A stretch of 64,000 bases of DNA from Comamonadaceae bacterium CG12_big_fil_rev_8_21_14_0_65_59_15 (GCA_002786915.1 PCUV01000032.1:45279-109278); one strand, 5' to 3'; shown: positions 33,024-43,614, numbered from the stretch's first letter. Notes: generated from the sequence alone by a model not told the origin. Program-made: numbers and translations.

Positions 33024-33591
33024 GAGGGCCACCTTTTCCTTCGCCACCACCAAAAGTTTTCAGGGTGCTGACCGATGCGGGGTTGCCAAAGCGGTCCGTT
33101 AGCGACTTGAAGCTGTCCGGGCGTTTGCGCTTTTTGGGCTCTACCACGTAGTGCTCTTCAACAAACGCGCCCAGCCAGCGCAGCACCTCGGGCGGTGCGG
33201 GTACCTGCTCCACGGTTTCTTGCGCGTCCAGCCAGCGGCCCGCGTCGTAGTAACTCAGCGTGGCAATGAGGGGGCGGGCGATCGGCTCGGGGGCCACGCT
33301 GGGTTCGTCTTCCATGCGCCACAGCACAAACCAGCTGGGCACGTCGGTGGTGGCGTTGAGGTAATAGCCTTCGGCATCGTCTTTAAACAATTCCACCTTC
33401 AAGCCCCCGTGAATCCAGCGCTGGATGCTCTCATTTTCATACAGCAGACGCGCTTCGGTGCCAAAGCCGGGCTCGTGCCGTACCACGTCGGCCAGTTCCC
33501 AGCGCCAGGGCTGCCAGCGCGCGCCGGGGCCGGTGTTGGCGATGCGTTGCATGATCACAGCGACATCGATGAAGGGGCGGGTGTTAGACAT
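33016..33591 (-). CDS. DUF3305 protein of the formate dehydrogenase locus
   Basis: This 191-residue protein has the DUF3305 core (VIMQRIANTGPGARWQPWRWELADV, YLNATTDVPSWFVLWRMED, TLSYYDAGRWLDAQETVE). The tail is basic (EPKKRKRPDSFKSLTDRFG). It begins the accessory fdh operon: DUF3305, DUF3306, 4Fe-4S protein and TorD are all overlapping or coupled on the minus strand. The function is unknown. Its promoter should lie in 33592-33726, a 135-bp space before the signalling genes. Confidence 0.87.
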   Translation of the reverse strand: MSNTRPFIDVAVIMQRIANTGPGARWQPWRWELADVVRHEPGFGTEARLLYENESIQRWIHGGLKVELFKDDAEGYYLNATTDVPSWFVLWRMEDEPSVAPEPIARPLIATLSYYDAGRWLDAQETVEQVPAPPEVLRWLGAFVEEHYVVEPKKRKRPDSFKSLTDRFGNPASVSTLKTFGGGEGKGGPHG

Positions 33592-33726
33592 GGATCGTTC
33601 GGCTCTGACGGTGAGAAAGCCCGCATTACATCACCAAGCAGAACGCAGGGCACACTCCAGCGCTTGTCTGTGCCGGTCTTGAAGCGCGTGCGCAAGGACA
33701 CCGATTCATGCCAGCATTAACTGCCC

Positions 33727-36700
33727 TCAAACGTCACCACGACAAGCGGCAGACTGTAGCTGCTGCGCAAACGCCGCAAACGCTGTTACGTCAACCGGCC
33801 GACTGAAGTAGTAGCCCTGGTACGCATGGCAACCCATGTGGGCCAAAAATTCTTGTTGTGCCTGCATCTCAACGCCTTCGGCGATCACCGCCAGCCCCAT
33901 GCTGTCGGCCAGCGCCACCACCATTTTGGCAATGGCCGCGTCGTTGGGGTCGCTCAGGATGTTTCTGACAAATCCCTGGTCAATTTTCAGCTGGTCCAGC
34001 GGCAGGCGCTTCAGGTAAGACAGCGACGAATAGCCAGTACCAAAGTCGTCCAGTGAAAACCCCACGCCAATGGCCTTGAGCGCCACCATCTTGGCAATGA
34101 TGCCCTCCACGTCATCCACCAGCAGGCTCTCGGTCAGCTCCAGTTTCAGCCGCTGCGGCTTGGCGCCGGTGCGCGCCAGCGTGGCCTGCACCTGCGCCAC
34201 AAAGTCTGCCTGGTTAAATTGCTTGGCACTTACATTCACGGCCAGCGTCAACTCAGCCAACGCAGGTTGGTCGGCCCACACCGCCAACTGTCGGCAAGCG
34301 GTCTCCAGCACCCATTGGCCCAACTGCAGAATCATCCCGGTTTCTTCCGCCAGCGGTATGAACTCTGCCGGTGACACCAGCCCTCGCACTGGATGCTGCC
34401 AGCGTACCAGCGCTTCGGCACCCGTCAGGCGCGCGGCACCGCCCACCACTTGCGGCTGGTAGTACAGCAAAAACTGGTTCGCCAGCAAGGCGTCACGCAG
34501 GTCGTCCTCTAGCGCGGCGCGCTCGGCCACCACCTGCTGCATGCGGTCTTCAAAGAAACGCAGCGTGTTGCGCCCGGCGGCCTTGGCCTGGTACATGGCC
34601 AGCTCGGCGCGCTTGAGGGGGTCATCCGTGCTCTGCGGCAGCACACCGCCAAACAGCGTCAATCCGATGCTGGGTGTGCTATGGTGTCGGAATGGGCCCA
34701 CAGGATAACTTTCGCCCAATGCCAGTCGAATCTTGTCACCCACGCTTTCGGCCTGCGTGGCGGCATCGACCGCATTCAGGCTCAGGTCTTCCAGCATCAC
34801 CACAAAATCGTCACCGCCCAGGCGCGCCACGGTATCGTCTTCACGCACACAGGCATTCAGGCGCTGCGCCACCGCTTGCAACAGCATGTCGCCTTGCACA
34901 TGGCCCAGCGTTTCGTTGAGGGTTTTGAAGTTGTCCAGATCCACATACAACAGCGCGCCCAGACTTTGGTAGCGCGCGCTGGTGGCCAGCGCCTGCGCCA
35001 GCCGGTCCAGCAACAGGCGCCGGTTGGGCAAGTGCGTCAGGGTATCATAAAAAGCCAGGTTCTGAATCTGTTCTTCGGCATTCTTGCGGGCAGTGATGTC
35101 CGAGAATGTCGCCACGTAATTCGTCACCTGCCCGGCCGGATCTTTGACCGCGCTGATGCTCAGCCACTCAGGATAGACCTCGCCGTCTTTGCGCCGGTTC
35201 CAGATTTCGCCCTGCCACGCCCCGGTCTGCGCAATGCTGCTCCACATGGCTTTGTAAAAAACCGCATCGTGGCGCCCCGATTGCAGCACGCGCGGGTTTT
35301 TGCCCACCACCTCGGCTGCGCTGTAGCCGGTAATGCGGGTAAAAGCCTGGTTGACACGCAGGATCAAGCCGTGGGCATCCGCCACGGTGGTGCCCTGCTG
35401 CGACTCAAACGCAGTAGCGGCAATGCGCAACTCGGCCTCGGCCGTTTTGCTGAAGGTAATGTCATTGATGACGCAGACAATAAAGCGTCCCTTGCCGCTG
35501 ACATCGTCAAAAGCACTGGCGCGCAAATCGCCCCAGAATTCAACCAGATCATCACGCTTATAAATTCGCTCAACATGGGTGGTTTCAATGGTTTTGTCGA
35601 ACAGTGCCCGCATGTTGCCGCAACCCGCCTCGCGCATGTCCGGATGCAGCAAAGACACATAGTCACGACCCACCAGCGCCTGAACGCTGGTGCCAAACAT
35701 ATCGGCCATACCCTGATTCACGCGGGCCAGGTGCTCTTGCGCATCAATGACAAAGATGGCCGCACTGGAGGTGTCAAAAATCTGCTGCAAAAACAGCTCG
35801 CGCGCATTCAACTGGACCAGTAACCGGTTGAAGCTGGCAATCAGCATGCCAATTTCATCGTTCTGTGTCACCGGCAACGGGCGCAGCGTCTGGTCCGAGT
35901 GCGACATCCGGGTCAACGTTTGCACCGTTTGCAGCATGGGTGAAAGTTCATGCCTGAGCACCCACCAAAGCAGGGCGCCGGCCAGTAGCATGAATAGCAG
36001 CAGTGTCACCTTCATGCGCTCCTGCATACGGTCGATGGGTGCATAAGCCTCTTGTGCTGGCAATACCACCGCCAGCGTCCAGCCAGCGGCCGGTATCTCC
36101 CTGCCGGCCATCAGGGCCCATTCGCCACGCGGATTGATCATGTCCGCTGCACCTTCGAAGCCTTGCAGCAACCGGTCCATGCCCGGATTCACGCCAAGTG
36201 ATGGCAGGGGTTCAAGAATGCGCTGCTTGTGAGTGGCGGTGACAATCAAACGATGCTGCGCAGCAATCAGCAAATAGCCCCCAGTCTTGCCGTAGTGCCG
36301 TGTCATATATGGATCGAGAAAATTGGGTTTGCTCAGATTGGTCACACCCGCCAACACACCCCACACCTGGCCCGCCGAGTCTTGAATAGGCACGCTGATA
36401 AGAAACTCGGCAAAACCCTTGCTTTTTGACACGTGGGGCTTGCCGATGAAGGGATGCCCTTTGAGCGCGGCCAGAAAATAGTCGCGGTTGGCGTAGTTGA
36501 TGCCAACGCGCCCGGTTTCCAGCGGCAGCTCGGCCACCGCCATGCCGTCGGGTTGATACACGACAACACCGTTGTTGAACATTGAGAGAAAGATAGGCTG
36601 ATGCTGCAGATGAGCTTGCAGTGCGGCGTGGTCACCAAGCATGGCCGGGGTTATTCCTGTAGCCACCGTTTGAAGGGCCTTGATGCGGTGGCGCAGGTCG

Positions 36701-36888
36701 CCGTCAATGTCATCAGCCACCAGCGCAGCGGTCGAAAATTGCTGATCACCCAGCACCTGCTGCAAATCCTTGCGCAGCATGGCACTGACGTACACCGCCA
36801 GCGCGCTCATGCACAAGAACACGACCAGCAGCGCAAATGCCGTGATGCGGGTTTTGATCGAGCGGGCACGCAGCCAGCGTATGGTCAT
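33727..36888 (-). CDS. Membrane sensor GGDEF-EAL protein (c-di-GMP turnover)
   Basis: This 1053-residue protein has a transmembrane helix near residues 10-32, a periplasmic double-Cache-type sensor (about 35-285) and a second helix (about 290-310). A HAMP-like linker and two PAS domains follow (about 365-480 and 490-610). The GGDEF domain (about 625-790) has the site written GGDDF and an upstream RxxD inhibitory motif (REDD). The EAL domain starts with EALVRWQHP (about 820). The Glu-to-Asp change at GGDDF may still allow cyclase activity. It overlaps the chemoreceptor gene by four bases (ATGA), so the two are made together and may read related ligands. Confidence 0.92.
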   Translation of the reverse strand: MTIRWLRARSIKTRITAFALLVVFLCMSALAVYVSAMLRKDLQQVLGDQQFSTAALVADDIDGDLRHRIKALQTVATGITPAMLGDHAALQAHLQHQPIFLSMFNNGVVVYQPDGMAVAELPLETGRVGINYANRDYFLAALKGHPFIGKPHVSKSKGFAEFLISVPIQDSAGQVWGVLAGVTNLSKPNFLDPYMTRHYGKTGGYLLIAAQHRLIVTATHKQRILEPLPSLGVNPGMDRLLQGFEGAADMINPRGEWALMAGREIPAAGWTLAVVLPAQEAYAPIDRMQERMKVTLLLFMLLAGALLWWVLRHELSPMLQTVQTLTRMSHSDQTLRPLPVTQNDEIGMLIASFNRLLVQLNARELFLQQIFDTSSAAIFVIDAQEHLARVNQGMADMFGTSVQALVGRDYVSLLHPDMREAGCGNMRALFDKTIETTHVERIYKRDDLVEFWGDLRASAFDDVSGKGRFIVCVINDITFSKTAEAELRIAATAFESQQGTTVADAHGLILRVNQAFTRITGYSAAEVVGKNPRVLQSGRHDAVFYKAMWSSIAQTGAWQGEIWNRRKDGEVYPEWLSISAVKDPAGQVTNYVATFSDITARKNAEEQIQNLAFYDTLTHLPNRRLLLDRLAQALATSARYQSLGALLYVDLDNFKTLNETLGHVQGDMLLQAVAQRLNACVREDDTVARLGGDDFVVMLEDLSLNAVDAATQAESVGDKIRLALGESYPVGPFRHHSTPSIGLTLFGGVLPQSTDDPLKRAELAMYQAKAAGRNTLRFFEDRMQQVVAERAALEDDLRDALLANQFLLYYQPQVVGGAARLTGAEALVRWQHPVRGLVSPAEFIPLAEETGMILQLGQWVLETACRQLAVWADQPALAELTLAVNVSAKQFNQADFVAQVQATLARTGAKPQRLKLELTESLLVDDVEGIIAKMVALKAIGVGFSLDDFGTGYSSLSYLKRLPLDQLKIDQGFVRNILSDPNDAAIAKMVVALADSMGLAVIAEGVEMQAQQEFLAHMGCHAYQGYYFSRPVDVTAFAAFAQQLQSAACRGDV

Positions 36889-38471
36889 GCAGTCAGCCTG
36901 AGTAGCGTAGCCTCATCACGAAGCCGGAACACCGCCACAACCTGCACCAACTCGTGCGCTTGCGCTTTGAGGCTGCTGGCGGCTGCGGCCATCTCTTCCA
37001 CCAACGCGGCGTTTTGTTGTGTGACCTGGTCCATCTGTGTGACTGCTTCACCCACCTGGCTCACGCCCAGGCTCTGCTCGCTGCTGGCGGCGCTGATTTC
37101 AACCATGATGTCAGTCACACGGCGGATGCTGTTGACCACATCCGTCATGGTGGCACCGGCTTGATCTACCTGCGCGTTGCCACGCTCAACCCGCTCAACG
37201 CTGTCGTTGATAAGCGTTTTGATTTCTTTGGCGGCCGCGGCTGAGCGCCCGGCCAGCGACCGCACTTCTGAGGCCACCACGGCAAAGCCACGACCTTGTT
37301 CACCTGCGCGAGCGGCTTCTACCGCGGCGTTCAGCGCCAGAATGTTGGTCTGAAAGGCAATACCGTCAATCACGCCAATGATGTCGGCGATCTTGCGCGA
37401 GCTGTCGTTGATGCCGCGCATGGTGTCCACCACCTGCGCTACCACTTCGCCGCCCTGCACGGCCACCGTACTGGCGCTCAGAGCCAGCTGGTTGGCCTGG
37501 CGCGCGCTGTCGGCGTTTTGTTTGACCGTGGCGCTAAGCTGCTCCATGGAGGCTGCCGTTTGCTCCAGCGCGCTGGCCTGGGATTCGGTGCGCGCCGACA
37601 AGTCCTGGTTGCCTTGCGCAATTTCGGCGCTGGCGGTGGCCACCCCCTCGGAGCCCTGACGCACCTCGTTCACAATCAGCGCGAACTTGTCACGCATGGT
37701 GGCAATGGCCGTCAGCAGGCTGGCTTGCTGTGGGCGCTTGATGTCAATGGCAACCGACAAGTCGCCATCCGCCAGGCGCTGGGTGATGTCAGCGGCATAG
37801 TCCGGCTCGCCGCCGAGTTGCTTGAGGATACTGCGTGAAATCAGCACACCAATAAGCAACAAGATCGCGATCAGAGCCAGGGCACCGATGGCTGAGGCAA
37901 TGGCCCGACGGATCACCGCAGCATCCACCGTATCGACATACACACCCGTGCCGATGATCCAGCCCCAGGGCTCAAAACCTTTGACAAATGAAATTTTGGG
38001 TACTGGGTCAGCTTGGCCCGGTTTGGGCCACAAATAAGGAACAAAACCGGAACCACTGGCTTTGACGGTATTGACGAACTCAACAAAAAGAGGTTTACCT
38101 GTGGGGTCTTTGTTGTCGGTCAGATCGGTGCCATCAAGCTCTGGCCGCGCCGCATGCATGACCATTTTGGGCTGCATGTCGTTGATCCAGAAATATTCAT
38201 TGCCGCTGTAGCGCAGGCGCCGGATCTCGGCCTTGGCGAGCTGCTTGGCCTGGTCATCGGAAAATTTTCCATCGGCTGCCAGCGACTGGTAGTGCACCAG
38301 CAGGCCATGGGCAATTTCTACCGCTTGCTGCACGCCGCTTTGGCGCTCTTGCATCATCAGCGTGCGCTCTGAAAGCAAAAAAACCGCCGCCAGAATGACA
38401 ACGCCCAATACCGCGCTAAAAATCAGCACACCCAGACGCCGAGCCACCGACCAAGAGGACAGATCAAACAT
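36885..38471 (-). CDS. Methyl-accepting chemotaxis protein with single-Cache sensor
   Basis: This 528-residue chemoreceptor has TM1 (about 12-32) and a periplasmic sCache-type domain (about 35-185; [19 protein letters not shown] and [14 protein letters not shown]). TM2 (about 190-212), HAMP and a long coiled-coil signalling domain follow, whose tip reads [34 protein letters not shown]. That hairpin binds CheA and CheW. No CheR-binding pentapeptide is visible at the C-terminus. Its upstream space (38472-38671) is shared with the divergent histidine kinase gene. The ligand is unknown; sCache receptors often sense small carboxylates. Confidence 0.94.
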   Translation of the reverse strand: MFDLSSWSVARRLGVLIFSAVLGVVILAAVFLLSERTLMMQERQSGVQQAVEIAHGLLVHYQSLAADGKFSDDQAKQLAKAEIRRLRYSGNEYFWINDMQPKMVMHAARPELDGTDLTDNKDPTGKPLFVEFVNTVKASGSGFVPYLWPKPGQADPVPKISFVKGFEPWGWIIGTGVYVDTVDAAVIRRAIASAIGALALIAILLLIGVLISRSILKQLGGEPDYAADITQRLADGDLSVAIDIKRPQQASLLTAIATMRDKFALIVNEVRQGSEGVATASAEIAQGNQDLSARTESQASALEQTAASMEQLSATVKQNADSARQANQLALSASTVAVQGGEVVAQVVDTMRGINDSSRKIADIIGVIDGIAFQTNILALNAAVEAARAGEQGRGFAVVASEVRSLAGRSAAAAKEIKTLINDSVERVERGNAQVDQAGATMTDVVNSIRRVTDIMVEISAASSEQSLGVSQVGEAVTQMDQVTQQNAALVEEMAAAASSLKAQAHELVQVVAVFRLRDEATLLRLTA

Positions 38472-38671
38472 GTTTTATCTTTTCAGGGCAGGTTATTGGG
38501 CAAGCCCACAGCAACACCACAATGCCTCGACGGAGGTCTTTTTGTCATTTTTGCGCTTGTTCACTTGAAAGATTTGCATGGTAGTGGATAAAAAAGTATC
38601 AGGCCGTAGGGAAACCTTGACACTTAAAATGGTGTAAACCCTACCCTGATCCACTTCTTGGTCATTTTTTG

Positions 38672-39757
38672 ATGCCAGATTCAACCCAAGTGAATGACGT
38701 CGCAACCGCACGCCTGGCCATGGCGACCAGCGCTGTCGGCATCAGCCAGTGGGAGATGCTGCCCGACTTCACGGTCTTTTGGGATGACCAAACCTACCGG
38801 CTCTATGGCCATGAACCCGACACTGGCATGACCCCGGGCGCTATTTTTCAGCAGGCGCAAACAGCAGCCAATTACAAGGTGACATCCGCCTGGCTGCGCC
38901 AAGCCATCACCCAGGACACGTCTTCTATCGGTGAATTCAAAATCTGCTGGCCCAATGGCGAATTGCGCTACCTGGCGGCCCGCGCCTGTGTGCAGCGCGA
39001 TGCAGCGGGCCACGTCAAATCGCTGCTGGGCGTTTCGTGGGACATCACCGAACAGCGTCGCGCCCGCCTGGCAGCACGCCAGCACCGACGCGACCTGGTG
39101 GCGCTGACGCGCCGCCTGATGAACCAGGAGCAAGACACCTGCCGCAAACTATCGCAGGCGCTGCACGACCAACTGGGGCAGACGCTGGCGGCGATCCGGC
39201 TCAATTTTGATGCCCTGCAAGCGGACCTGCCTGCAGATCAGTCAAACTGCGTTTACCCGCAGCGCCTGGACCAGCTCATCACCCTGGCCATCAGTCAAGT
39301 GCGTTGTTCGCTGGTTGAGTTGCGTCCACCGTTGCTTGAAGAACTGGGTTTGATTGCTGCTCTGGAGCATGAACTGGGTGGGCCAGGTACAACGCGCCCG
39401 GGCACCGAGCTGATTTTTGAAGCCAGCGCGCAGGCCCAGGTGCAGCGCTGGCCAGCACCGGTGGAGTTTGCCTGCTTCATGATTGCGCGCGAAGCCGTCA
39501 CCAATGCCCTACGGCACGCGCAGGCAAACCTGGTGCTGGTTCGTCTGGAGGCCGCAGGCACCGGGTTGGCGATCAGCATCACCGACGATGGCGTCGGCTA
39601 TGACAGCGTGCAACAGCAAGATGTGGCACATCAGGCCGGGCACCTGGGCCTGGTGGGTATGCACGAGCGTGCCCAGGCGATCAATGCCGTTCTGACGATT
39701 CAGACCGCGCCAGCTCAGGGCACGCAGGTCAACCTGCAATGGACTCCCCCGGTATGA
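38672..39757 (+). CDS. PAS sensor histidine kinase (NarX/UhpB-type HisKA_3)
   Basis: This 361-residue kinase has no membrane helix. An N-terminal PAS domain (about 15-130; ISQWEMLPDFTVFWDD, then LGVSWDITEQRR) is followed by a HisKA_3 dimerisation helix with the phospho-His in LSQALHDQLGQTLAAIRLN (about 168) and a HATPase domain (EAVTNALRHAQ; ISITDDGVGYD). It is cytoplasmic and would phosphorylate the coupled response regulator. The ATG at 38672 was chosen over the adjacent TTG at 38669. A TTGACA at 38617 could be a -35 element, but no good -10 was found. Confidence 0.92.
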   Translation: MPDSTQVNDVATARLAMATSAVGISQWEMLPDFTVFWDDQTYRLYGHEPDTGMTPGAIFQQAQTAANYKVTSAWLRQAITQDTSSIGEFKICWPNGELRYLAARACVQRDAAGHVKSLLGVSWDITEQRRARLAARQHRRDLVALTRRLMNQEQDTCRKLSQALHDQLGQTLAAIRLNFDALQADLPADQSNCVYPQRLDQLITLAISQVRCSLVELRPPLLEELGLIAALEHELGGPGTTRPGTELIFEASAQAQVQRWPAPVEFACFMIAREAVTNALRHAQANLVLVRLEAAGTGLAISITDDGVGYDSVQQQDVAHQAGHLGLVGMHERAQAINAVLTIQTAPAQGTQVNLQWTPPV

Positions 39758-40392
39758 GCCGCATCTTTTTGGTGGACGACCATACGATGGTGCGCGAGGG
39801 TTTGCGCAGCGTGCTCGAAAAAGCGGGGCACCAGGTGGTGGGCGAGGACGCTGACCCGGCGCACGCACTGACTGTGCTGAGCCAACTGGCCCCAGACGTG
39901 TTGCTGCTGGACTTGAACCTGAATGGCAGTTCGGGTCTGATGCTGCTGCTGGAATTGCAGCGTCGCAATCTGATGCTGCCGACCATTGTGCTGACCATGT
40001 CAGCGCACCCGCACCAGGTGTCAGAGGCGCTGCGCATGGGTGCGCTGGGCTATGTGCTTAAAGGTGCCTCCAGCCGTGAACTGCTGCAGGCCATTGAGAC
40101 GGTGCGCCAGGGCCAGCGGTTTTTGGGCGAGGGCGTGGTGGCTCTGCGCCATGATGGCGCTGATCTGCTGGCACTGGATGACCCGCTGAGCCAACTGACA
40201 ACGCGAGAGCGGCAAATCATGGAGCAGGTGGCGCGCGGCCAGACCAGTGCAGCCATCGCCAAACAACTCAATCTGTCCCCCAAAACCGTCGAGACCTATC
40301 GTAGCCGTCTGATGCGCAAACTGGGGGTTGACAACTTGCCCGGCCTGGTGCGCTTTGCCATGCAGTGCGGGATGCTACAGGGCGAAACATAG
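39754..40392 (+). CDS. NarL/FixJ-family response regulator
   Basis: This 212-residue regulator has a receiver domain with the acidic pair in VDDH, the phospho-acceptor Asp in VLLLDLNL (about residue 53) and Lys in YVLKGAS (about 104). The C-terminal LuxR-type helix-turn-helix is LTTRERQIMEQVARGQTSAAIAKQLNLSPKTVETYRSRLM. It starts within the kinase stop codon (ATGA). The targets are unknown; the neighbouring chemoreceptor/GGDEF-EAL operon is a candidate by position. Confidence 0.93.
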   Translation: MSRIFLVDDHTMVREGLRSVLEKAGHQVVGEDADPAHALTVLSQLAPDVLLLDLNLNGSSGLMLLLELQRRNLMLPTIVLTMSAHPHQVSEALRMGALGYVLKGASSRELLQAIETVRQGQRFLGEGVVALRHDGADLLALDDPLSQLTTRERQIMEQVARGQTSAAIAKQLNLSPKTVETYRSRLMRKLGVDNLPGLVRFAMQCGMLQGET

Positions 40393-40407
40393 CGCACGGG
40401 CTGGTTA

Positions 40408-41493
40408 TCAAAGAGCCTGCGCAATCGCCAGCCCGATGTCTCGCGTGCCAGCGGTGCCGCCCAGGTCGGCGGTGCGCGGTGCGCCACTGCCGGGGGCCAG
40501 GCAACGCTCAATAGCACGCATCACCGCATCATGCGCGTTGCGGTGGCCCAAGAAGTCGAGCATCAGCGCACCGCTCCAGATCTGGCCAATCGGGTTGGCA
40601 ATCCCCTTGCCCGCAATGTCGGGCGCCGAGCCATGCACCGGCTCAAACAGCGACGGAAATTTGCGCTCGGGATTCAGGTTGGCGCTGGGCGCAATGGCAA
40701 TCGTGCCAGTGCAGGCCGGACCCAGGTCGCTCAGGATGTCGCCAAACAGGTTGCTGCCCACCACCACGTCAAAAAAATCGGGGCGTTGCACAAAATGCGC
40801 CGTCAGGATGTCGATGTGAAACTTGTCCACGCGCACCGCCGGATAGGCTTTTGCCATCTCGGCCACACGCTCGTCCCAAAACGGCATGGTGATGGCAATG
40901 CCGTTGCTTTTGGTGGCGCTGGTGAGGTGCTTTTTGGGGCGTGACTGAGCCAGCTCAAAAGCAAACTTCAGCACCCGATCGACGCCCACGCGTGACATCA
41001 CCGTTTCTTGCAACACGATCTCACGCTCGGTGCCGGCGTACATGCGCCCGCCGATGCTGGAGTATTCGCCTTCGGTGTTTTCGCGCACGATCATCATATC
41101 GATTTCACCGGGCAGACGCGCGCTACCGTCACGCCGCACCACCGGGCAGGTGATGCCGGGCATGAGGCGCGCCGGGCGCAGGTTGATGTACTGGTCAAAT
41201 TCGCGCCGGAACTGCAGCAACGAGCCCCACAGCGACACATGGTCGGGGATTTTTTCGGGCCAGCCCACCGCGCCAAAGTAAATCGCGTCATGGCCGCCGA
41301 TCAAATCCTTCCAGTTGTCGGGCAGCATCTGGCCGTGTTTTTCAAAGTAATCCCAACTGGAAAAGTCGAAGTGGTCAAACTGCAGCGGGATGCCAAATTG
41401 GTCAGCGGCGGCCTGCACCACGCGCAGCCCCTCCGGCATAACCTCTTTGCCAATGCCGTCGCCAGCGATGACGGCAATGCGTTGTGTGCTCAT
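40408..41493 (-). CDS. Tartrate/D-malate-type dehydrogenase (decarboxylating)
   Basis: This 361-residue enzyme of the isocitrate/isopropylmalate dehydrogenase superfamily has the substrate-site segments GLRVVQAA, IDMMIVRENTEGEYSSIGG and MSDLF-like GSNLFGDILSDLGP, plus the NAD site LFEPVHGSAPDIAGKGIANP. The pattern is that of the TtuC/DmlA group, which oxidises tartrate or D-malate with loss of CO2. It is the third gene of a minus-strand run after pgsA and the EamA permease. Confidence 0.88.
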   Translation of the reverse strand: MSTQRIAVIAGDGIGKEVMPEGLRVVQAAADQFGIPLQFDHFDFSSWDYFEKHGQMLPDNWKDLIGGHDAIYFGAVGWPEKIPDHVSLWGSLLQFRREFDQYINLRPARLMPGITCPVVRRDGSARLPGEIDMMIVRENTEGEYSSIGGRMYAGTEREIVLQETVMSRVGVDRVLKFAFELAQSRPKKHLTSATKSNGIAITMPFWDERVAEMAKAYPAVRVDKFHIDILTAHFVQRPDFFDVVVGSNLFGDILSDLGPACTGTIAIAPSANLNPERKFPSLFEPVHGSAPDIAGKGIANPIGQIWSGALMLDFLGHRNAHDAVMRAIERCLAPGSGAPRTADLGGTAGTRDIGLAIAQAL

Positions 41494-41509
41494 GATGTCT
41501 CCTCAAAAA

Positions 41510-42391
41510 TCAAATCCGGGGTTGGCGCACCACCAGCGCCACGCCCACCGCCGTCAGCAGCGTGCCGCCCAGGGTCACGACGGTGATGGGCTCGGCAAAC
41601 AGCACCCAGGCCATCAGCGCGGTCACTGGTGGCACCAGATACATCAGGCTGGTGACCGATGCCGCCGCGCCCTTTTGGATCAGCATATACAGCAGCGAAC
41701 TGCCGCCCAGCGTCAGCCCCAGCACCGACCAGGCCAGCGCACCAATCAGCTCCGGATGCCAGTCAATGGCTTCCAGCTCCAGCGCGGCAAACGGCAGCGT
41801 CACCACCAGCGCCGCCAGCAATTGCACGGTGTTGGCGCTGCGCACGTCGCAGGCAGTCACAAACCGCTTTTGGTACAACGTGCCTGCGGTGATGCAGAGC
41901 AGCGCGCCAATGGCTAGCGCCAGGTTCAGCGCGTTGGCCTCTCCACCGCTGCCAAATTTGCGCGACACCACCAGCACCAGCCCGATGAAGCCCAGCACCA
42001 GCCCAGCCCACTGGCGCGGCACGATGCGAAAGCCCGTGGCCGCCAGCCACAGCGCGGTCAGCACCGGTTGCAGCCCCACGATCAGCGACGACAGACCTGA
42101 GCCCATGCCCAGCTTGACCGCAGCCCACACGCCACCCAGGTAACCCGCGTGCATGAATACACCGGTCAAACCCAGGTGCAGCCATTGATTCAATTGGGTT
42201 GGCCACTTGACTTTTGATAGCGCAATCCAGGCCAGAAAGCAGGCGATGGAAAAGCTGTAACGCAGCACCAGGAACTTGAGCGGCGGCGCGTGCGGCATGC
42301 CGTAGCGCGCCACAATGAATCCTGTTGCCCAGATCAGCACAAACAGCGCTGGCATGGCGCGTATCAACGGCCGATCAACAGCCGCTGTCAT
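41510..42391 (-). CDS. EamA-type drug/metabolite transporter
   Basis: This 293-residue membrane protein has ten hydrophobic segments in two EamA repeats (LFVLIWATGFIVARYG; later GAAASVTSLMYLVPPVTALMAW). The substrate is unknown; members export or import metabolites and amino acids. The ATG at 42391 overlaps the pgsA stop by four bases (ATGA), so the longer upstream frame was rejected. The neighbouring dehydrogenase gene starts 16 bases downstream. Confidence 0.9.
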   Translation of the reverse strand: MTAAVDRPLIRAMPALFVLIWATGFIVARYGMPHAPPLKFLVLRYSFSIACFLAWIALSKVKWPTQLNQWLHLGLTGVFMHAGYLGGVWAAVKLGMGSGLSSLIVGLQPVLTALWLAATGFRIVPRQWAGLVLGFIGLVLVVSRKFGSGGEANALNLALAIGALLCITAGTLYQKRFVTACDVRSANTVQLLAALVVTLPFAALELEAIDWHPELIGALAWSVLGLTLGGSSLLYMLIQKGAAASVTSLMYLVPPVTALMAWVLFAEPITVVTLGGTLLTAVGVALVVRQPRI

Positions 42392-42954
42392 TGCACGCGC
42401 GACTTGATTTCGGGCAGGGCTTTTTGCAGGTAATACACCATCGACCAGACGGTCATGACAGCGGCCAGCCAGATCAGCCAGACACCCCACGCATGGGTGT
42501 TGATCAGGCCAAACAGCATGCCGTCATACAGCAAAAAAGGGATGGCGACCATTTGCGCCGTGGTCTTGAGCTTGCCGATCATGTGCACCGCCACGCTTTT
42601 GGCTGCGCCAATCTGCGCCATCCATTCGCGCAGCGCCGAGATAGCGATTTCGCGCCCAATGATGATCAAACCCACAAACACGTCGGCACGCCCCAGATGC
42701 ACCAGCACCAGCACGCTGGCGCACACCAGAAATTTGTCCGCCACCGGGTCCAGAAAAGCGCCAAACGCCGACACCTGGTTGAGCCTGCGCGCCAGATAAC
42801 CGTCCAGCCAGTCGGTGGCGGCAAACACCACAAACATCACCGTGGCGATCAGGTTGCGGGTAGCAGAATCCAGCGGCAAATAGAACACGCCCACGATCAA
42901 CGGGATCGCCACAATGCGCGCCCAGGTCATCAAGGTGGGAATAGTCCAGAACAT
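42388..42954 (-). CDS. pgsA: CDP-diacylglycerol-glycerol-3-phosphate 3-phosphatidyltransferase
   Basis: This 188-residue inner-membrane enzyme makes phosphatidylglycerophosphate. The CDP-alcohol phosphotransferase motif is intact: DWLDGYLARRLNQVSAFGAFLDPVADK, with the D-G-A-R-G-D-D residues at the right spacing. It begins MFWTIPTLMTWARI, which matches the family start, so longer upstream frames were rejected. It has about five hydrophobic segments. It is often near uvrC in Proteobacteria, as here. Confidence 0.94.
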   Translation of the reverse strand: MFWTIPTLMTWARIVAIPLIVGVFYLPLDSATRNLIATVMFVVFAATDWLDGYLARRLNQVSAFGAFLDPVADKFLVCASVLVLVHLGRADVFVGLIIIGREIAISALREWMAQIGAAKSVAVHMIGKLKTTAQMVAIPFLLYDGMLFGLINTHAWGVWLIWLAAVMTVWSMVYYLQKALPEIKSRVQ

Positions 42955-43264
42955 GCGCGAATTGTGGCATGAGGCGGCTGTGGGGGTGCACCACAGAACA
43001 TCTGTGTTTGCCAACTGCGCGTGATGCGACCTCTTTCGCGCAGCTTTCTTATTGCGGTGGATGGACAACCAAGACGATGTCACGTTGAACCCGCACGGCG
43101 ACAGCCTTTGGTGGCCTCCTCATACGGGGGTACCCGAAATCGTCGGCCCCCAAAGCCCGCCACCGCGCTGGACGTGATCGAAATTGATTTCAAAGCATGG
43201 AATTTGAGTAAGGTTGATTGATCAACTCAAACAAATTGAATTCGACCTTTGATACCTATCCGCC
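42955..43264. other. Intergenic space without recognised gene
   Basis: The 310 bases between pgsA and the nucleotidyltransferase remnant have short open frames on both strands that resemble nothing I know. I looked for a tRNA here, because tRNA genes often lie by pgsA/uvrC, and found no cloverleaf or T-loop motif. The last 60 bases are A+T-rich and may hold a promoter for the plus-strand remnant. Confidence 0.5.
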
Positions 43265-43568
43265 ATGCATCCAAGCCTGAAACTCGACCGCGACACGCTG
43301 GCGCGCTTTTTGCCAGGCGCGGGGCATACGTCGCCTCGCCTTGTTTGGATCACAACTCAAGGGCACGGCTCGGCCGGACAGCGATATCGATTTGCTGGTG
43401 GAGTTTGAGCCTAATCACACACCGGGACTGCTGGGAGTGGTAGATGTGGAGATGGCTTTGTCTGACTTGCTGGGCGGACAGAAAGTGGATTTGCGCACAC
43501 CTGCCGATTTGTCGCGTCATTTCCGCGATGAGGTGATCCGTACTGCGCAGGTGCAATATGCAAGCTGA
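43265..43568 (+). pseudogene. MntA-type minimal nucleotidyltransferase, frameshifted
   Basis: The frame opened at 43265 ([15 protein letters not shown]) shifts after a run of five T (43307-43311). Removing one T gives a continuous protein of about 100 residues that reads [21 protein letters not shown] and then the nucleotidyltransferase motif [11 protein letters not shown], ending at 43568. Proteins of this family are antitoxin partners of HEPN toxins (MntA/HepT), but no HEPN gene follows. The shift may be a real inactivating mutation, phase variation, or a sequencing error in the homopolymer. Confidence 0.82.
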
Positions 43569-43614
43569 AGAAGGCTTAACGTGAAAGAATGGCATTGTCA
43601 TTGCAAATATCGAC

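Noticed and set aside
42955-43264. tRNA gene near pgsA/uvrC
   Set aside because: No T-loop (GTTCGAATC-like) with a matching acceptor stem was found on either strand.
43569-43614. HEPN (HepT) toxin partner of the nucleotidyltransferase
   Set aside because: The frame after 43559 stops after seven residues and no HEPN motif is seen before uvrC.
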